Shown piece by piece: positions 41,752 to 50,350 of a stretch of DNA of 64,000 nt. The stretch lies in contig JAGAQV010000001.1 of NCBI GenBank assembly GCA_017622555.1, forward strand, positions 62,001 to 126,000, in the 5' to 3' direction. The translations under genes and the position numbers were made by a program. Position 1 is the first letter of the stretch; the number at the start of each line of letters is the position of its first letter. The notes beneath the pieces were generated by a model, which worked only from the letters and a program-made list of their open reading frames with translations, was not told the DNA's origin and searched no databases. This stretch comes from Clostridia bacterium (GTDB lineage: Bacteria; Bacillota; Clostridia; Oscillospirales; Acutalibacteraceae).

Positions 41752-41958
41752 ATGTTTGATAAAATTTGCTTAATTCTTGTTATAATCGGCGCTTTAAACT
41801 GGGGCCTAGTAGGTCTTTTCTCATTTGACCTCGTGGCTTGGGCATTTGGCGGTAGTACGGCAATTATAAGCCGAATTATTTATACCGTAATTGCTTTAGC
41901 AGGTGTTTGGTGCATTTCCCTACTTTTCAGAAAAGACAGCTGCTGTAATAAGGATTAA
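41752..41958 (+). CDS. DUF378 family small membrane protein
   Basis: 68 residues, two membrane helices (about 6-30 and 38-58) and the conserved ALNWGLVGLFSFDLVAW of DUF378. Function unknown. A longer frame from 41722 lacks a site; ATG 41752 after AAAAGGAG is the start. It ends in a Cys-containing tail KDSCCNKD. No other gene in its unit. Confidence 0.88.
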   Translation: MFDKICLILVIIGALNWGLVGLFSFDLVAWAFGGSTAIISRIIYTVIALAGVWCISLLFRKDSCCNKD

Positions 41959-41989
41959 AAAAAGGAGTCAGCCTTTCGGTTGACTCCTT
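41957..41989. terminator. Terminator of the hydrogenase operon
   Basis: AAGGAGTCAGCC / GGTTGACTCCTT (12 bp, one wobble) with a TTTC loop. The A-run at 41957-41963 is the U-tract for the minus-strand hydrogenase transcript; on the plus strand the tail TTAATTTT is weaker. Confidence 0.85.
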
Positions 41990-41998
41990 AATTTTATA

Positions 41999-43750
41999 TT
42001 ACTTTGTGTACTTTTCACGAGCTACATAGCTTGTATGCAAATCGTGGTGAGCCTTATGACCGCCGAAGCCGTCATACCATTCACTGTAAAGTGTCTTAAC
42101 AACGGGAGATTCGTGTGACTTGCGTAAAGCCATTGAAGCATCCTGATCGTAAAGAGCCTTTGCACGAACAGCCTTAAGGTCAACAGTATCACGTACTGAT
42201 TGAGGCTGAATAGGCTGACCGCCGCCGTTTACACAACCGCCAGGACAACCCATAATTTCAATAAAGGTCCAACCAGCAGGATTGCCTGCCTTAAGCTGAT
42301 CCATTACGCACTTAGCAGCAGCTGCGCCCGAAGCAACAGCAACCTTAATGTCACTGCCGTTAATGTTAACGGTTGCCTGCTTAAGACCCATTGTGCCACG
42401 AACTGCAGTAAAGTCAACGTCGGTGTTATCCTTGCCTGTGAGCCAGTCATTAGCAGTACGGAGAGCAGCTTCCATAACACCGCCGGTAGCACCGAAGATA
42501 ACAGCAGCACCGGTATCTTCACCGAGAGGTGAATCAAATTCTTCATCAGGTAAAGCGGTAAACTTAATACCCGCACGGTCAATCATACGGCCAAGCTCAC
42601 GAGTGGTGATAGCAATATCAACATCGGGAACACCTGCTGCGGACTGATCTTCACGACCGATTTCAAATTTCTTAGCGGTACATGGCATAACTGATACAGA
42701 AACGATATCCTTAGGATCAATGCCCATCTTGTTAGCGTAATAGGTCTTAATTACAGCGCCTGCCATCTGCTGAGGAGACTTACAGGTAGAAAGATGGTTA
42801 ATCATATCAGGATAGTAATATTCGCAGAACTTAACCCAACCTGGTGAGCAAGAAGTAATCATCGGAAGGGTTCCGCCGTTCTTGATGCGCTCAACAAGCT
42901 CGTTAGCTTCTTCAACAATGGTAAGGTCAGCAGCAAAGTTAGTGTCAAATACTCTTGCAAAGCCAAGACGACGAAGAGCTGCAACCATTTTGCCTTCAAC
43001 GTTAGAGCCGATAGGCATACCAAAGCATTCACCGAGAGTTACACGAACTGAAGGTGCAGTTTGAACAACAACGTGCTTTGTGGGATCAGCTAAAGCTGCC
43101 CAAATCTTATCGGTATCATCCTTTTCAACCAATGCGCCTGTAGGACAAACAACAGTACACTGACCGCAGGAAATACAAGGAACGTTTGAAAGACCAACCT
43201 CGAACGGAGTGCCGATGTTAGTATCAATACCACGATTGTTTGCGCCGATAACACCAACATACTGTTCGTTACAAGCAGCAACGCAACGACGGCAAAGAAT
43301 GCACTTGTTGTTATCGCGAACAAGGTGAGGCGTGCTGTTGTCAAGCTCGTAAACGGGCTTGAAGCCACCGAATGCGCTTTCATCTACGCCGTAATCAAGG
43401 CAAAGCTTTTGAAGCTCGCAGTTGGTTGAACGTGCGCAAGAAAGACACTTTTTGTCATGGGTGGAAAGAATAAGCTCCAAAGTGGTTTTGCGAGCTTTTT
43501 GAACCTTTTCGGTGTTGGTTAAAACTTCCATACCCTCACTTACGGGGAATACACAAGCGGTAACCATTCTAAAGCCTCTGCCTTCGTTTACTTCAACAAC
43601 GCAGATACGGCAAGCACCAATTTCATTCTTTTCCTTCATAAAGCAAAGGGTAGGAATTTCAATACCTGCAACACGTGCAGCATCTAATACAGTAGAGCCC
43701 TTGGGGACTGTTACGGTAATACCATTAATTTTTAAAGTAATCATATCCAT
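41999..43750 (-). CDS. hndD: [FeFe] hydrogenase catalytic subunit HndD/HydA
   Basis: Makes or oxidises H2 in the cytosolic trimeric/tetrameric NAD(P)-linked hydrogenase. 583 residues: an N-terminal [2Fe-2S] ferredoxin domain (Cys36, 47, 50, 66), a His-Cys [4Fe-4S] site (His98, Cys102, 105, 111), two [4Fe-4S] sites (Cys150/153/156/160 and 192/195/198/202), then the H-cluster domain with TSCSPGW at 299, MPCTAKKFE at 355 and GCPGGCVNGGGQP at 501. A short tail of about 60 residues closes it. Last gene of the operon, 18 nt after hndC, followed by a terminator. Confidence 0.96.
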   Translation of the reverse strand: MDMITLKINGITVTVPKGSTVLDAARVAGIEIPTLCFMKEKNEIGACRICVVEVNEGRGFRMVTACVFPVSEGMEVLTNTEKVQKARKTTLELILSTHDKKCLSCARSTNCELQKLCLDYGVDESAFGGFKPVYELDNSTPHLVRDNNKCILCRRCVAACNEQYVGVIGANNRGIDTNIGTPFEVGLSNVPCISCGQCTVVCPTGALVEKDDTDKIWAALADPTKHVVVQTAPSVRVTLGECFGMPIGSNVEGKMVAALRRLGFARVFDTNFAADLTIVEEANELVERIKNGGTLPMITSCSPGWVKFCEYYYPDMINHLSTCKSPQQMAGAVIKTYYANKMGIDPKDIVSVSVMPCTAKKFEIGREDQSAAGVPDVDIAITTRELGRMIDRAGIKFTALPDEEFDSPLGEDTGAAVIFGATGGVMEAALRTANDWLTGKDNTDVDFTAVRGTMGLKQATVNINGSDIKVAVASGAAAAKCVMDQLKAGNPAGWTFIEIMGCPGGCVNGGGQPIQPQSVRDTVDLKAVRAKALYDQDASMALRKSHESPVVKTLYSEWYDGFGGHKAHHDLHTSYVAREKYTK

Positions 43751-43768
43751 TTTATTTAGGCTCCTTTC

Positions 43769-45589
43769 TTAAATCTTGCTGATGGCCTTAAACTTACAGT
43801 TATCAATACAAACACCGCACTTAACGCACTTGTCAGGATCAATAACATAAGAAGGAAGTTTGTGGCCGGGTGCAATGTAATCGGTCTTAGAAATAGCATC
43901 AGCAGGGCAATTTCTTGCGCAAAGACCACAACCGATACATTTATCCTTATCAATAACAAACTTGAGAAGGTCTTTACATACGCCTGCAGGACACTTCTTA
44001 TCAACAACGTGAGCAACATATTCATCACGGAAGAAGTTAAGAGTTGAAAGAACAGGGTTAGGAGCAGTTTGACCAAGACCGCAAAGTGAGTTTTGCTTAA
44101 TGTAGTAGCAAAGTTCTTCAAGACGGTCAATGTCTTCAAGTGTACCCTTACCTGAAGTAATCTTATCAAGAATTTCCAAAAGGCGCTTTGTACCTACACG
44201 GCAAGGAGTACACTTACCGCAGGATTCATCAACAGTAAATTCAAGGAAGAATTTAGCCATATCAACCATACAGTTGTCTTCGTCCATAACGATAAGACCG
44301 CCTGAACCCATCATACAACCGATAGCTGTAAGGTTATCATAGTCAACGGGTGTGTCAATAAGGTGTGCAGGGATACAACCACCTGAAGGACCACCTGTCT
44401 GAGCAGCCTTGAACTTCTTGCCGTTAGGAATACCGCCGCCGATTTCATCAATAATATGACGGAGGGTTGTACCCATAGCAATTTCAACAAGACCGGTGTG
44501 CTTAATTTTACCACCGAGTGCGAATACCTTGGTACCCTTGGACTTTTCAGTACCCATAGAGGTAAACCAATCAACACCCTTAAGGATGATTTGAGGAATA
44601 TTAGCAAAGGTTTCAACGTTGTTTTCAACGGTGGGCTTGCCAAAAAGACCCTTAACTGCAGGATAAGGAGGACGGGGTCTGGGTTCACCACGGTTACCTT
44701 CGATAGATGTCATAAGAGCAGTTTCTTCACCGCAAACGAATGCGCCTGCACCAAGACGGATAAAGAGGTCAAAGTCAAAGCCGCTGCCGAAAATATCCTT
44801 ACCTAAAAGGCCGTATTCACGAGCATCGTCAATAGCCTTTTGCAAACGCTGTACTGCGATAGGATATTCAGCACGAACATAAACATAACCTTCGGTAGCG
44901 CCAATAGCGTAACCAGCGATAGCCATAGCTTCAATTAAGCAGTGGGGGTCGCCTTCCAAAATAGAACGGTCCATAAATGCACCGGGGTCGCCTTCATCGG
45001 CGTTACATACTACATATTTCTGGTCAGCCTGGTTGGGAGCTGTTAAAGCCCATTTAAGACCTGTGGGGAATCCACCGCCGCCACGACCACGAAGACCTGA
45101 ATCCTTAACTACTTGAATGACCTGTTCAGGTGTCATTTCGGTTAATACCTTACCGAGTGCTGCATAACCGTCCATTGCGATATATTCTTCAATGCTTTCG
45201 GGGTTAATAACACCACAATTACGAAGAACAACACGGTCTTGTGACTTGTAGAAAACAGTGTCACTTAAAGCTACGTTGCCTTCAACTGCAGGTGCTTCAT
45301 CACCTGTATCAGCATAAACAAGGCGGTCAACCTTACGACCTTTAAGCAAATGCTCTTCAACAATTTCCTTTACATCTTCTGCAGTAACACGGCTGTAGAA
45401 GGTACCGTCAGGATAAACGATAACAACAGGGCCCAATTCGCAAAGACCGAAACAACCGGTTTGAACAAGCTTAACTTCTTCAGTAAGACCAAATGCTTCA
45501 AGGTTTTCTGCGAAAGCCTTTTGAATAGAAGCACTGCCTGACGAAGTACAGCCTGTACCGCCACAGATTAAGACATGTGCACGAATCAT
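43769..45589 (-). CDS. hndC: NuoF-like NAD(P)-binding subunit HndC/HydB
   Basis: Carries FMN, binds NAD(H) and passes electrons to HndD; in bifurcating enzymes it also involves ferredoxin. About 606 residues: an N-terminal thioredoxin-like [2Fe-2S] domain (CGGTGC, FGLCELGP), the NuoF core with GLRGRGGGGFPTGLKW and NADEGDPGAFMDR, the ESCGKCTPCRVGT [4Fe-4S] site, and two C-terminal ferredoxin motifs, CIGCGLCARNC and CVKCGVCIDNC. The TTG at 45604 is the ribosome site TTGGAGG; ATG 45589 is the start. Confidence 0.95.
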   Translation of the reverse strand: MIRAHVLICGGTGCTSSGSASIQKAFAENLEAFGLTEEVKLVQTGCFGLCELGPVVIVYPDGTFYSRVTAEDVKEIVEEHLLKGRKVDRLVYADTGDEAPAVEGNVALSDTVFYKSQDRVVLRNCGVINPESIEEYIAMDGYAALGKVLTEMTPEQVIQVVKDSGLRGRGGGGFPTGLKWALTAPNQADQKYVVCNADEGDPGAFMDRSILEGDPHCLIEAMAIAGYAIGATEGYVYVRAEYPIAVQRLQKAIDDAREYGLLGKDIFGSGFDFDLFIRLGAGAFVCGEETALMTSIEGNRGEPRPRPPYPAVKGLFGKPTVENNVETFANIPQIILKGVDWFTSMGTEKSKGTKVFALGGKIKHTGLVEIAMGTTLRHIIDEIGGGIPNGKKFKAAQTGGPSGGCIPAHLIDTPVDYDNLTAIGCMMGSGGLIVMDEDNCMVDMAKFFLEFTVDESCGKCTPCRVGTKRLLEILDKITSGKGTLEDIDRLEELCYYIKQNSLCGLGQTAPNPVLSTLNFFRDEYVAHVVDKKCPAGVCKDLLKFVIDKDKCIGCGLCARNCPADAISKTDYIAPGHKLPSYVIDPDKCVKCGVCIDNCKFKAISKI

Positions 45590-45609
45590 GTTTTTTACCT
45601 CCAATTATT

Positions 45610-45978
45610 TTACTGGTTAGCGCCGATTGTATATTCAACTACAACCTTGCCGCCCTTTAAATGTTCATTAGCAATACGCTTAGCTTTATCAGCATCTACC
45701 TTAACATAGGTAACCTTTTCTTTGCCTGCTTCGAAAACCTCAACAATGGGTTCGTACTGGCAAAGACCGATGCAGCCTGTTTGAGAAACTGTTACAGTTT
45801 CCATAAGGCCTAAAGCGTTAACCTCTTCAACGAAAGTGCTGAGAACGGGTCTTGCGCCTGCTGCAATACCGCAGGTGGCCATACCAACAACAACACGTGT
45901 AGCGTTAGTGCCTTCACGAAGAACAACCTTGTCCTTCATTCTTTCTTTAATTGCCTGTAATTCAGCTAAAGATTTCAT
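45610..45978 (-). CDS. hndB: Thioredoxin-like [2Fe-2S] subunit HndB
   Basis: 122-residue small subunit of NADP-reducing type hydrogenases. Cys36 (ATCGIAAGA), Cys69 and Cys73 (TGCIGLC) fit the HndB form of the thioredoxin-like ferredoxin fold. It sits 23 nt after the ATPase gene and 20 nt before hndC. It may relay electrons or act as a structural partner; its role in the complex is not settled. Confidence 0.9.
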   Translation of the reverse strand: MKSLAELQAIKERMKDKVVLREGTNATRVVVGMATCGIAAGARPVLSTFVEEVNALGLMETVTVSQTGCIGLCQYEPIVEVFEAGKEKVTYVKVDADKAKRIANEHLKGGKVVVEYTIGANQ

Positions 45979-46001
45979 TTTAAAGTCATCCTTTCCTAAT
46001 A

Positions 46002-46556
46002 CTATTTAAGAATTTCGGAATATTGTTCTTTTAAATACTCCTCTATCCATTTAATTACTTCATAAGTGTCAAGGGGTATTCCCTCAAGTGTTTCGCGAAG
46101 ATCTCTCGTATCAAATGTAACGGCGTTTTCGCCGATAGTATGAATAAAGAGAAAATCGGTTTCGGGATGCCCTTGAATTAAAGTTGTGATTGTTGATACC
46201 ACATCCCCAAGGGGTGTGAAATCAATATGATTTTTATAAAAAACTGCTTTTACGACTGTACCATGACTTTCAGGAAATTCGCTTTCGTGACGGGAAGTTA
46301 TTGTTACTTCCCCGCCCGTTTGCTCTGCCGCCAATTTCAAAAGTGGTAGCCCCAAACCAACCTTTCGGGTTGTTCGGGTTGTTGTAAACGGGTTTGTGAC
46401 CGATTCCAAAATTTCCTTTGTCATACCGCAACCATTGTCGGTGATGGTTAATACCAAATCATTTTCGGCCTCAAAAATATTAATTTCGGTAAGGGTTGCC
46501 CCTGCTTTAACCGAATTTTCGGTTATGTCAAGAATATTAAGTGATAATTCCTTCAT
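46002..46556 (-). CDS. HATPase_c protein (sensor kinase-like ATPase without dimerisation domain)
   Basis: 184 residues. A GHKL ATP-binding domain fills the first 115: Asn14 in ITENSVKAGA (N box), TDNGCGM at 39-45 (G1) and GLGLPLLK at 67-74 (G2). No histidine for autophosphorylation and no sensor domain are seen. It overlaps the PHP gene by 4 bp. Together with the RsbW-like ATPase and the HydS-like protein it looks like part of a hydrogen-responsive signalling chain; inference from context. Confidence 0.85.
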   Translation of the reverse strand: MKELSLNILDITENSVKAGATLTEINIFEAENDLVLTITDNGCGMTKEILESVTNPFTTTRTTRKVGLGLPLLKLAAEQTGGEVTITSRHESEFPESHGTVVKAVFYKNHIDFTPLGDVVSTITTLIQGHPETDFLFIHTIGENAVTFDTRDLRETLEGIPLDTYEVIKWIEEYLKEQYSEILK

Positions 46557-47278
46557 AATAACCCCTTCAAAGCCTTGAAAAGATTTTCAACTGCGTTTTC
46601 GTCATCATCAGGTAGCATAAAATAATCCTGTGCTTCCTTAATATCCAAAAGCTGATGTGCATCTGAACTGAAAACCAATTGGTTTTCGGGAAGGCTTGCC
46701 ATAACCGCATAATCGGTTACTTTTTCCTTTAAGTGAAGCTCAGCACAGGTAAATTTACTTTCAGGCGGAAACGCACCCAAAACCGCAATTACCGAATTTG
46801 ACGGACGGTCAATATGTGCAGGATAACATATACCACCATAGCTTTCTACAAGCCTTGGTGCTTCGTCAAAGGAAACATTTGTCGCAAAGGACAGTGTGTT
46901 TTCCACTTCACCGACTATGTTATCATCCTCATCCATAATGAGCTGTCTACCAAATATATCAGGGCGGTTAGGTATCGGTATGCGATAACTGTCAAGCGCT
47001 TTATCAAAAGCGATGGCATCATCCAAGGTTTTAAACAAGCACACCATGTGAATATCCTCAGCGGTAGTAAGCTCCATACCCGCAACTGCGATTATACCGT
47101 AAGCCTTAGCCGCCTTAAAAAAAGCAGGACAGTTTTTTATGGTGTTATGGTCGGTAAGAGCCATAATACTTAAACCGTTAAGCTTGCCGATACCTGCAAT
47201 GGAAGCAGGAGTCGCTTCATCATCGCCGCAAGGCGATAAACACGAATGAATGTGCAAATCGTAAAAATACTTTTTCAT
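46553..47278 (-). CDS. PHP-domain phosphoesterase
   Basis: 241-residue metal-dependent phosphoesterase. DLHIHSCLSPCGD at 7-19 has the first two His, ALTDHNTIKN near 40, and SSDAHQLLDI near 210 has the late Asp-His pair. Such PHP proteins recur beside the hydrogenase sensory gene in Clostridia and Thermotoga. Substrate unknown; a nucleotide or phosphoprotein is conceivable. 4-bp overlaps on both sides show tight coupling. Confidence 0.87.
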   Translation of the reverse strand: MKKYFYDLHIHSCLSPCGDDEATPASIAGIGKLNGLSIMALTDHNTIKNCPAFFKAAKAYGIIAVAGMELTTAEDIHMVCLFKTLDDAIAFDKALDSYRIPIPNRPDIFGRQLIMDEDDNIVGEVENTLSFATNVSFDEAPRLVESYGGICYPAHIDRPSNSVIAVLGAFPPESKFTCAELHLKEKVTDYAVMASLPENQLVFSSDAHQLLDIKEAQDYFMLPDDDENAVENLFKALKGLL

Positions 47279-47601
47279 ATCATACCATTTAAAATAACGG
47301 CCGCTTCGTAAATACTTAAATTTGTGGAAATTATATTTATTTCCTTATCAATAGCGGTTGCCTTGATGCTTTCATCAACTGTTACACCCTCGGCCAAAAT
47401 AATGCAGGCTGTATCAGCAAGTGAAGCTACCGCCAAAATATTTACGTTTGACATAATTGTTATCCAGGCGTCATCGCTTTTGGCACGTCCCATAACCCAG
47501 CTTAAGAGGTCACCTATGTAAACGTCTTTTATTACACGGTCACCATCAGGCAAGGTAACAGATGAAAAATTTTCATTTTTAAGCAAATCGCTTACTGTCA
47601 T
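47275..47601 (-). CDS. DRTGG-domain protein 1
   Basis: 108 residues that fill one DRTGG-like domain, an alpha/beta fold of unknown ligand often found with CBS domains or HPr kinase-like proteins. IIAEGV... is not strict; VIKDVYIGDLLSWVMGRAKS near 23 is the best-conserved part. It overlaps its neighbours by 4 bp and 1 bp. A second member is encoded in the same operon at 49298. Confidence 0.75.
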   Translation of the reverse strand: MTVSDLLKNENFSSVTLPDGDRVIKDVYIGDLLSWVMGRAKSDDAWITIMSNVNILAVASLADTACIILAEGVTVDESIKATAIDKEINIISTNLSIYEAAVILNGMI

Positions 47602-48860
47602 TACCCTTCACCCTTGTCCTTATACTTTTTTATAAGACACTTGTCAATGCTTGACAGCCCTTTAACAATATCCTCCGCCAAAGCGCGGCAGGTTGGTGCC
47701 CCGCAAGACCCACAATCAAGCCCTGGAAGCTCACCCTTTATACGCTGAATGTCAGACAGCATACGCATAGATTCCGCCATGCTGTCAGAAAGACGGGAAA
47801 TTGGCTGGTAAACGGGTAAATTGTCAAACAGAAAGCCGTCAGGAATATAACCGTCGCTGTCCTTAACAAAGTTTTCCGAAACAGGCAAATACCGTCTTAA
47901 AGACTGAAGCCTTGCTTTTGCGATAAAGGGATTTTGTATCGTCAAAACACCGCCGACACAACCGCCGGGACAAGCGTTTAGCTCGATAAATTCAAGATTT
48001 GGGAAATCACCGTTTTCAAGCTGGTCTAAAACCTTGATAACATTTTCAATACCGTCAGCCGCTAAATAGCTTTCATTGAAAATTGCGGTTGCTTCACCAC
48101 CTGATGAAGCCCAACTGATACCAATGATACCCGAATTGGAAAGCGATTTGATATCACTAGAGTGTGCCATCACACTTATAAGCTGAAAATAAATGTCGCT
48201 TATAGGAACAACTAAATCAACCTTGCTTTTATAGTCGGCAAAGCCGTTTTTAACATAGCTCGCCTTTGCAGGACAGGGTGAAATAAAACAAACACCGATA
48301 TCTTCGTCCGAAAGTTCAGGATGCTCACTTTTCGCCTTTTGACGAGCAAGGTCAGCCGCAACCTCCATTGGTGGCAGCATATGAATTATATTGTCAGTAA
48401 GGGAACGAAACCTTAATGCAATAAGTCGTGTTACCACGGGACAAGCCGAGCTTATTGCAGGCTTTGTAATAGAATCAGTTTTTAAATATTTTCGTGTGTA
48501 GGCCGAAACTAATTCAGCCGCTGCCGAAACTTCAAAAACATCATCAAAGCCAAGCTTTAAAAGCCCGTCAAGAACATAATCCACATCATCCAAATTTTCA
48601 AACTGACCGTAAAGCGACGGTGCGGGAAGAGCTATCTTCCACTTGAATTTATCCATTCCCGAAAGGGCGTTACATTTAGCCTTTTTCGCATGGTGTGGAC
48701 AAACCCTTATACATTCACCGCAGTCAATACAGCGTCCCTCGTTTATAACGGCGTGACCATCCTTAACCCTTATTGCCTCAGTCGGACAATGCTTTAAGCA
48801 GGTGGTACAGCCGGTACATTTTTCGACATCTAAAAAAACTGAATGCTCGTATGTATTCAT
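47601..48860 (-). CDS. hydS: HydS-like sensory [FeFe] hydrogenase
   Basis: 419 residues: two ferredoxin motifs (Cys15/18/21/25 and 44/47/50/54), an H-cluster domain and a C-terminal [4Fe-4S] domain (Cys383-x2-Cys386-x4-Cys391, Cys408). The H-cluster motifs diverge: SSACPVV (137) for TSCCPxW, SPCPAK (194) for MPCxxKxxE without the Glu, and NACPGGC (295). Loss of a Cys to Ala in the first motif is also reported for the Thermotoga HydS, which turns over H2 slowly. No PAS domain. It probably senses H2 or redox state for the operon and not bulk H2 turnover. Overlaps the next gene by 1 bp. Confidence 0.85.
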   Translation of the reverse strand: MNTYEHSVFLDVEKCTGCTTCLKHCPTEAIRVKDGHAVINEGRCIDCGECIRVCPHHAKKAKCNALSGMDKFKWKIALPAPSLYGQFENLDDVDYVLDGLLKLGFDDVFEVSAAAELVSAYTRKYLKTDSITKPAISSACPVVTRLIALRFRSLTDNIIHMLPPMEVAADLARQKAKSEHPELSDEDIGVCFISPCPAKASYVKNGFADYKSKVDLVVPISDIYFQLISVMAHSSDIKSLSNSGIIGISWASSGGEATAIFNESYLAADGIENVIKVLDQLENGDFPNLEFIELNACPGGCVGGVLTIQNPFIAKARLQSLRRYLPVSENFVKDSDGYIPDGFLFDNLPVYQPISRLSDSMAESMRMLSDIQRIKGELPGLDCGSCGAPTCRALAEDIVKGLSSIDKCLIKKYKDKGEG

Positions 48861-48879
48861 AATTTATACCTGCCGAAAA

Positions 48880-49305
48880 TTAGTTAATATTTACTCGCAT
48901 AGTGATGGTTGTGCCCACCCCTACGGTAGAGTCGATTTCCATAAAGTCGGAATAGCGCTTCATATTGGGAAGACCCATACCTGCGCCAAAGCCAAGTGAC
49001 CGAATATTTTCAGTTGCAGTGGAAAAACCCTCCTGCATGGCCTGTTCAATATCCTTAATACCTGGACCGTTATCCTTTAAAACGATTTCAACATAATCCT
49101 CCGTTACGCTGACGTCAGCAACACCGCCGCCTGCGTGGATAACCATATTAATTTCGCCTTCGTACATTGCAATGGAAACCTGCCTGATTTTTTCGGGCGG
49201 CAACCCTAACTGCCTTAAATTCTTTTTCACCATTACCGAAGCGTGACCGGCCGATGTAAAATCATTACCGTCAACGTCGAAGTGAAATTTTAAAGCTTCA
49301 GACAT
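48880..49305 (-). CDS. RsbW-like anti-sigma/serine kinase-type ATPase
   Basis: 141 residues, a single GHKL ATPase domain. YEGEINMVIHAGG near 49 is the N box, LKDNGPGI near 76 G1 and GFGAGMGLPNMKR near 101 G2. It resembles RsbW/SpoIIAB kinases and the short ATPases of hydrogenase operons. No sigma factor, anti-anti-sigma or PP2C gene is nearby. It overlaps the DRTGG gene 2 by 8 bp and lies 19 nt before hydS. Confidence 0.85.
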   Translation of the reverse strand: MSEALKFHFDVDGNDFTSAGHASVMVKKNLRQLGLPPEKIRQVSIAMYEGEINMVIHAGGGVADVSVTEDYVEIVLKDNGPGIKDIEQAMQEGFSTATENIRSLGFGAGMGLPNMKRYSDFMEIDSTVGVGTTITMRVNIN

Positions 49306-49654
49306 TTTTAACTCTGTTTCCTACGAGGCCGTTGCTGTATAAAATACCGCAAGCTTCGTAAAGTCTTTTACTTGATGCCAAAAGAACAATACCGCTTTCC
49401 TGCGCCAAAGAAATCATTTCGGCAGTGGGATTCTTGGAGCGAACGAATACGATACATTTCATATCCATCATTTCGGCAGTTCTAATAACCTGTGAATTCA
49501 CAAGTCCCGTAAGCAAAACTGCCTGGTCCTTAACGTAAGCTAAAACGTCACTCATCATATCACTTCCGCAAGCGGAATAAACGTGTGCGCCAAGCTCTTC
49601 TTCACAGCAAATAACCTCAGCTTCGAGTAAATCCTTAATTGTACTGATTTTCAT
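49298..49654 (-). CDS. DRTGG-domain protein 2
   Basis: 118-residue DRTGG-like protein, paralogous to the one at 47275. AVLLTGLVNSQVIRTAEMM near 45 and SGIVLLASSKRLYEACGIL near 88 are the recurring parts. It contains five Cys, two adjacent (CC at 16-17), which is many for its size. Second gene of the operon, 20 nt after hndA. Confidence 0.75.
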   Translation of the reverse strand: MKISTIKDLLEAEVICCEEELGAHVYSACGSDMMSDVLAYVKDQAVLLTGLVNSQVIRTAEMMDMKCIVFVRSKNPTAEMISLAQESGIVLLASSKRLYEACGILYSNGLVGNRVKNV

Positions 49655-49674
49655 ACAAACATTATCCTCTCGGT

Positions 49675-50178
49675 TTATTTTGAAAAACCGTATTTTTCGA
49701 GAATACCGTCAACATCGTCAACAGTAAGACGACCGTAAACTTCCTCGTTAACTGTCAAAACAGGTGCCAAACCGCAAGCGCCGATGCAACGACAAGCAGT
49801 AAGTGAGAACTTACCGTCTTCGGTGCATTCGTCCGAACCGATGCCTAAGCGTTCTGAAAGCTTGTTAAAGATATCGCCTGAGCCTTTAACATAGCAAGCA
49901 GTACCAAGGCAAACTGAAATGTTGTAATCGCCCTTAGGTGAAAGTGAGAACTGAGCATAGAATGTTGCAACGCCGTAAACCTTTTCAAGCGGAACATCCA
50001 TACCGTCAGCTATCATTGTTTGCACCTCAATAGGAAGATAGCCATAAATGTCCTGTGCTTTTTGCATTACGGCCATTAATAAGCTCTTATCGTGCTTGTG
50101 AGCATCAATAACACTTTTAAGCTGTGCTTCCTGTTCAGGCGTTCCCTTAAAAGGGAGATTGCTGATTTTTTTAAGCAT
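49675..50178 (-). CDS. hndA: NuoE-like [2Fe-2S] subunit HndA/HydC
   Basis: 167-residue 24-kDa-type subunit that accepts electrons near HndC. ISVCLGTACYVKG near 88 has the first two Cys and CRCIGACGLAP near 130 the second pair, the Cys-x4-Cys and Cys-x3-Cys pattern of the thioredoxin-like ferredoxin fold. ATG 50178 stands eight bases after AAGGAGG; the TTG at 50184 is inside the spacer. First gene of the hydrogenase operon. Confidence 0.93.
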   Translation of the reverse strand: MLKKISNLPFKGTPEQEAQLKSVIDAHKHDKSLLMAVMQKAQDIYGYLPIEVQTMIADGMDVPLEKVYGVATFYAQFSLSPKGDYNISVCLGTACYVKGSGDIFNKLSERLGIGSDECTEDGKFSLTACRCIGACGLAPVLTVNEEVYGRLTVDDVDGILEKYGFSK

Positions 50179-50204
50179 GTACAAATCCTCCTTAAGATAA
50201 TTGC

Positions 50205-50248
50205 CATATACGTCTATATATTGAAAATATATAGATTTACATATACGT
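50205..50248 (-). promoter_or_regulatory. Hairpin flanked by direct repeats in the hydrogenase operon leader
   Basis: Plus-strand CATATACGT occurs at 50205-50213 and again at 50240-50248. Between them CTATATATT (50214-50222) and AATATATAG (50226-50234) form a perfect 9-bp hairpin with a GAA loop. One repeat covers the likely transcription start and the other lies about 35 nt into the leader. This may be a repressor site or a leader structure. Confidence 0.55.
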
Positions 50249-50252
50249 TAAA

Positions 50253-50280
50253 ATTATAACATACTTTTTCTATTTTGCAA
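50253..50280 (-). promoter_or_regulatory. Promoter of the hydrogenase operon
   Basis: Minus strand TTGCAA (50280-50275), 16 bp, TATAAT (50258-50253). I see no Rex-type TTGTGAA-TTCACAA site nearby. The segment 50281-50350 towards the plus-strand gene is AT-rich and shows nothing further. Confidence 0.68.
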
Positions 50281-50350
50281 AGGGTTTTTATTGTTTTTCA
50301 GTGTATTTATTGATAAAAAATAATACTTTTTTAAAATTCGACGAGTTTTG

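Noticed and set aside
42200..42647. Two overlapping plus-strand frames inside hndD
   Set aside because: They lie opposite the H-cluster coding region and have no ribosome sites.
41999..43750. TSCSPGW in HndD as a defective H-cluster motif
   Set aside because: This form is usual in HndD-type subunits as far as I recall, and the other two motifs are intact, so it is not evidence of inactivation.
50185..50350. Rex (NADH-responsive) operator at the hydrogenase promoter
   Set aside because: No TTGTGAA-N4-TTCACAA-like dyad; the visible repeats are of a different kind.
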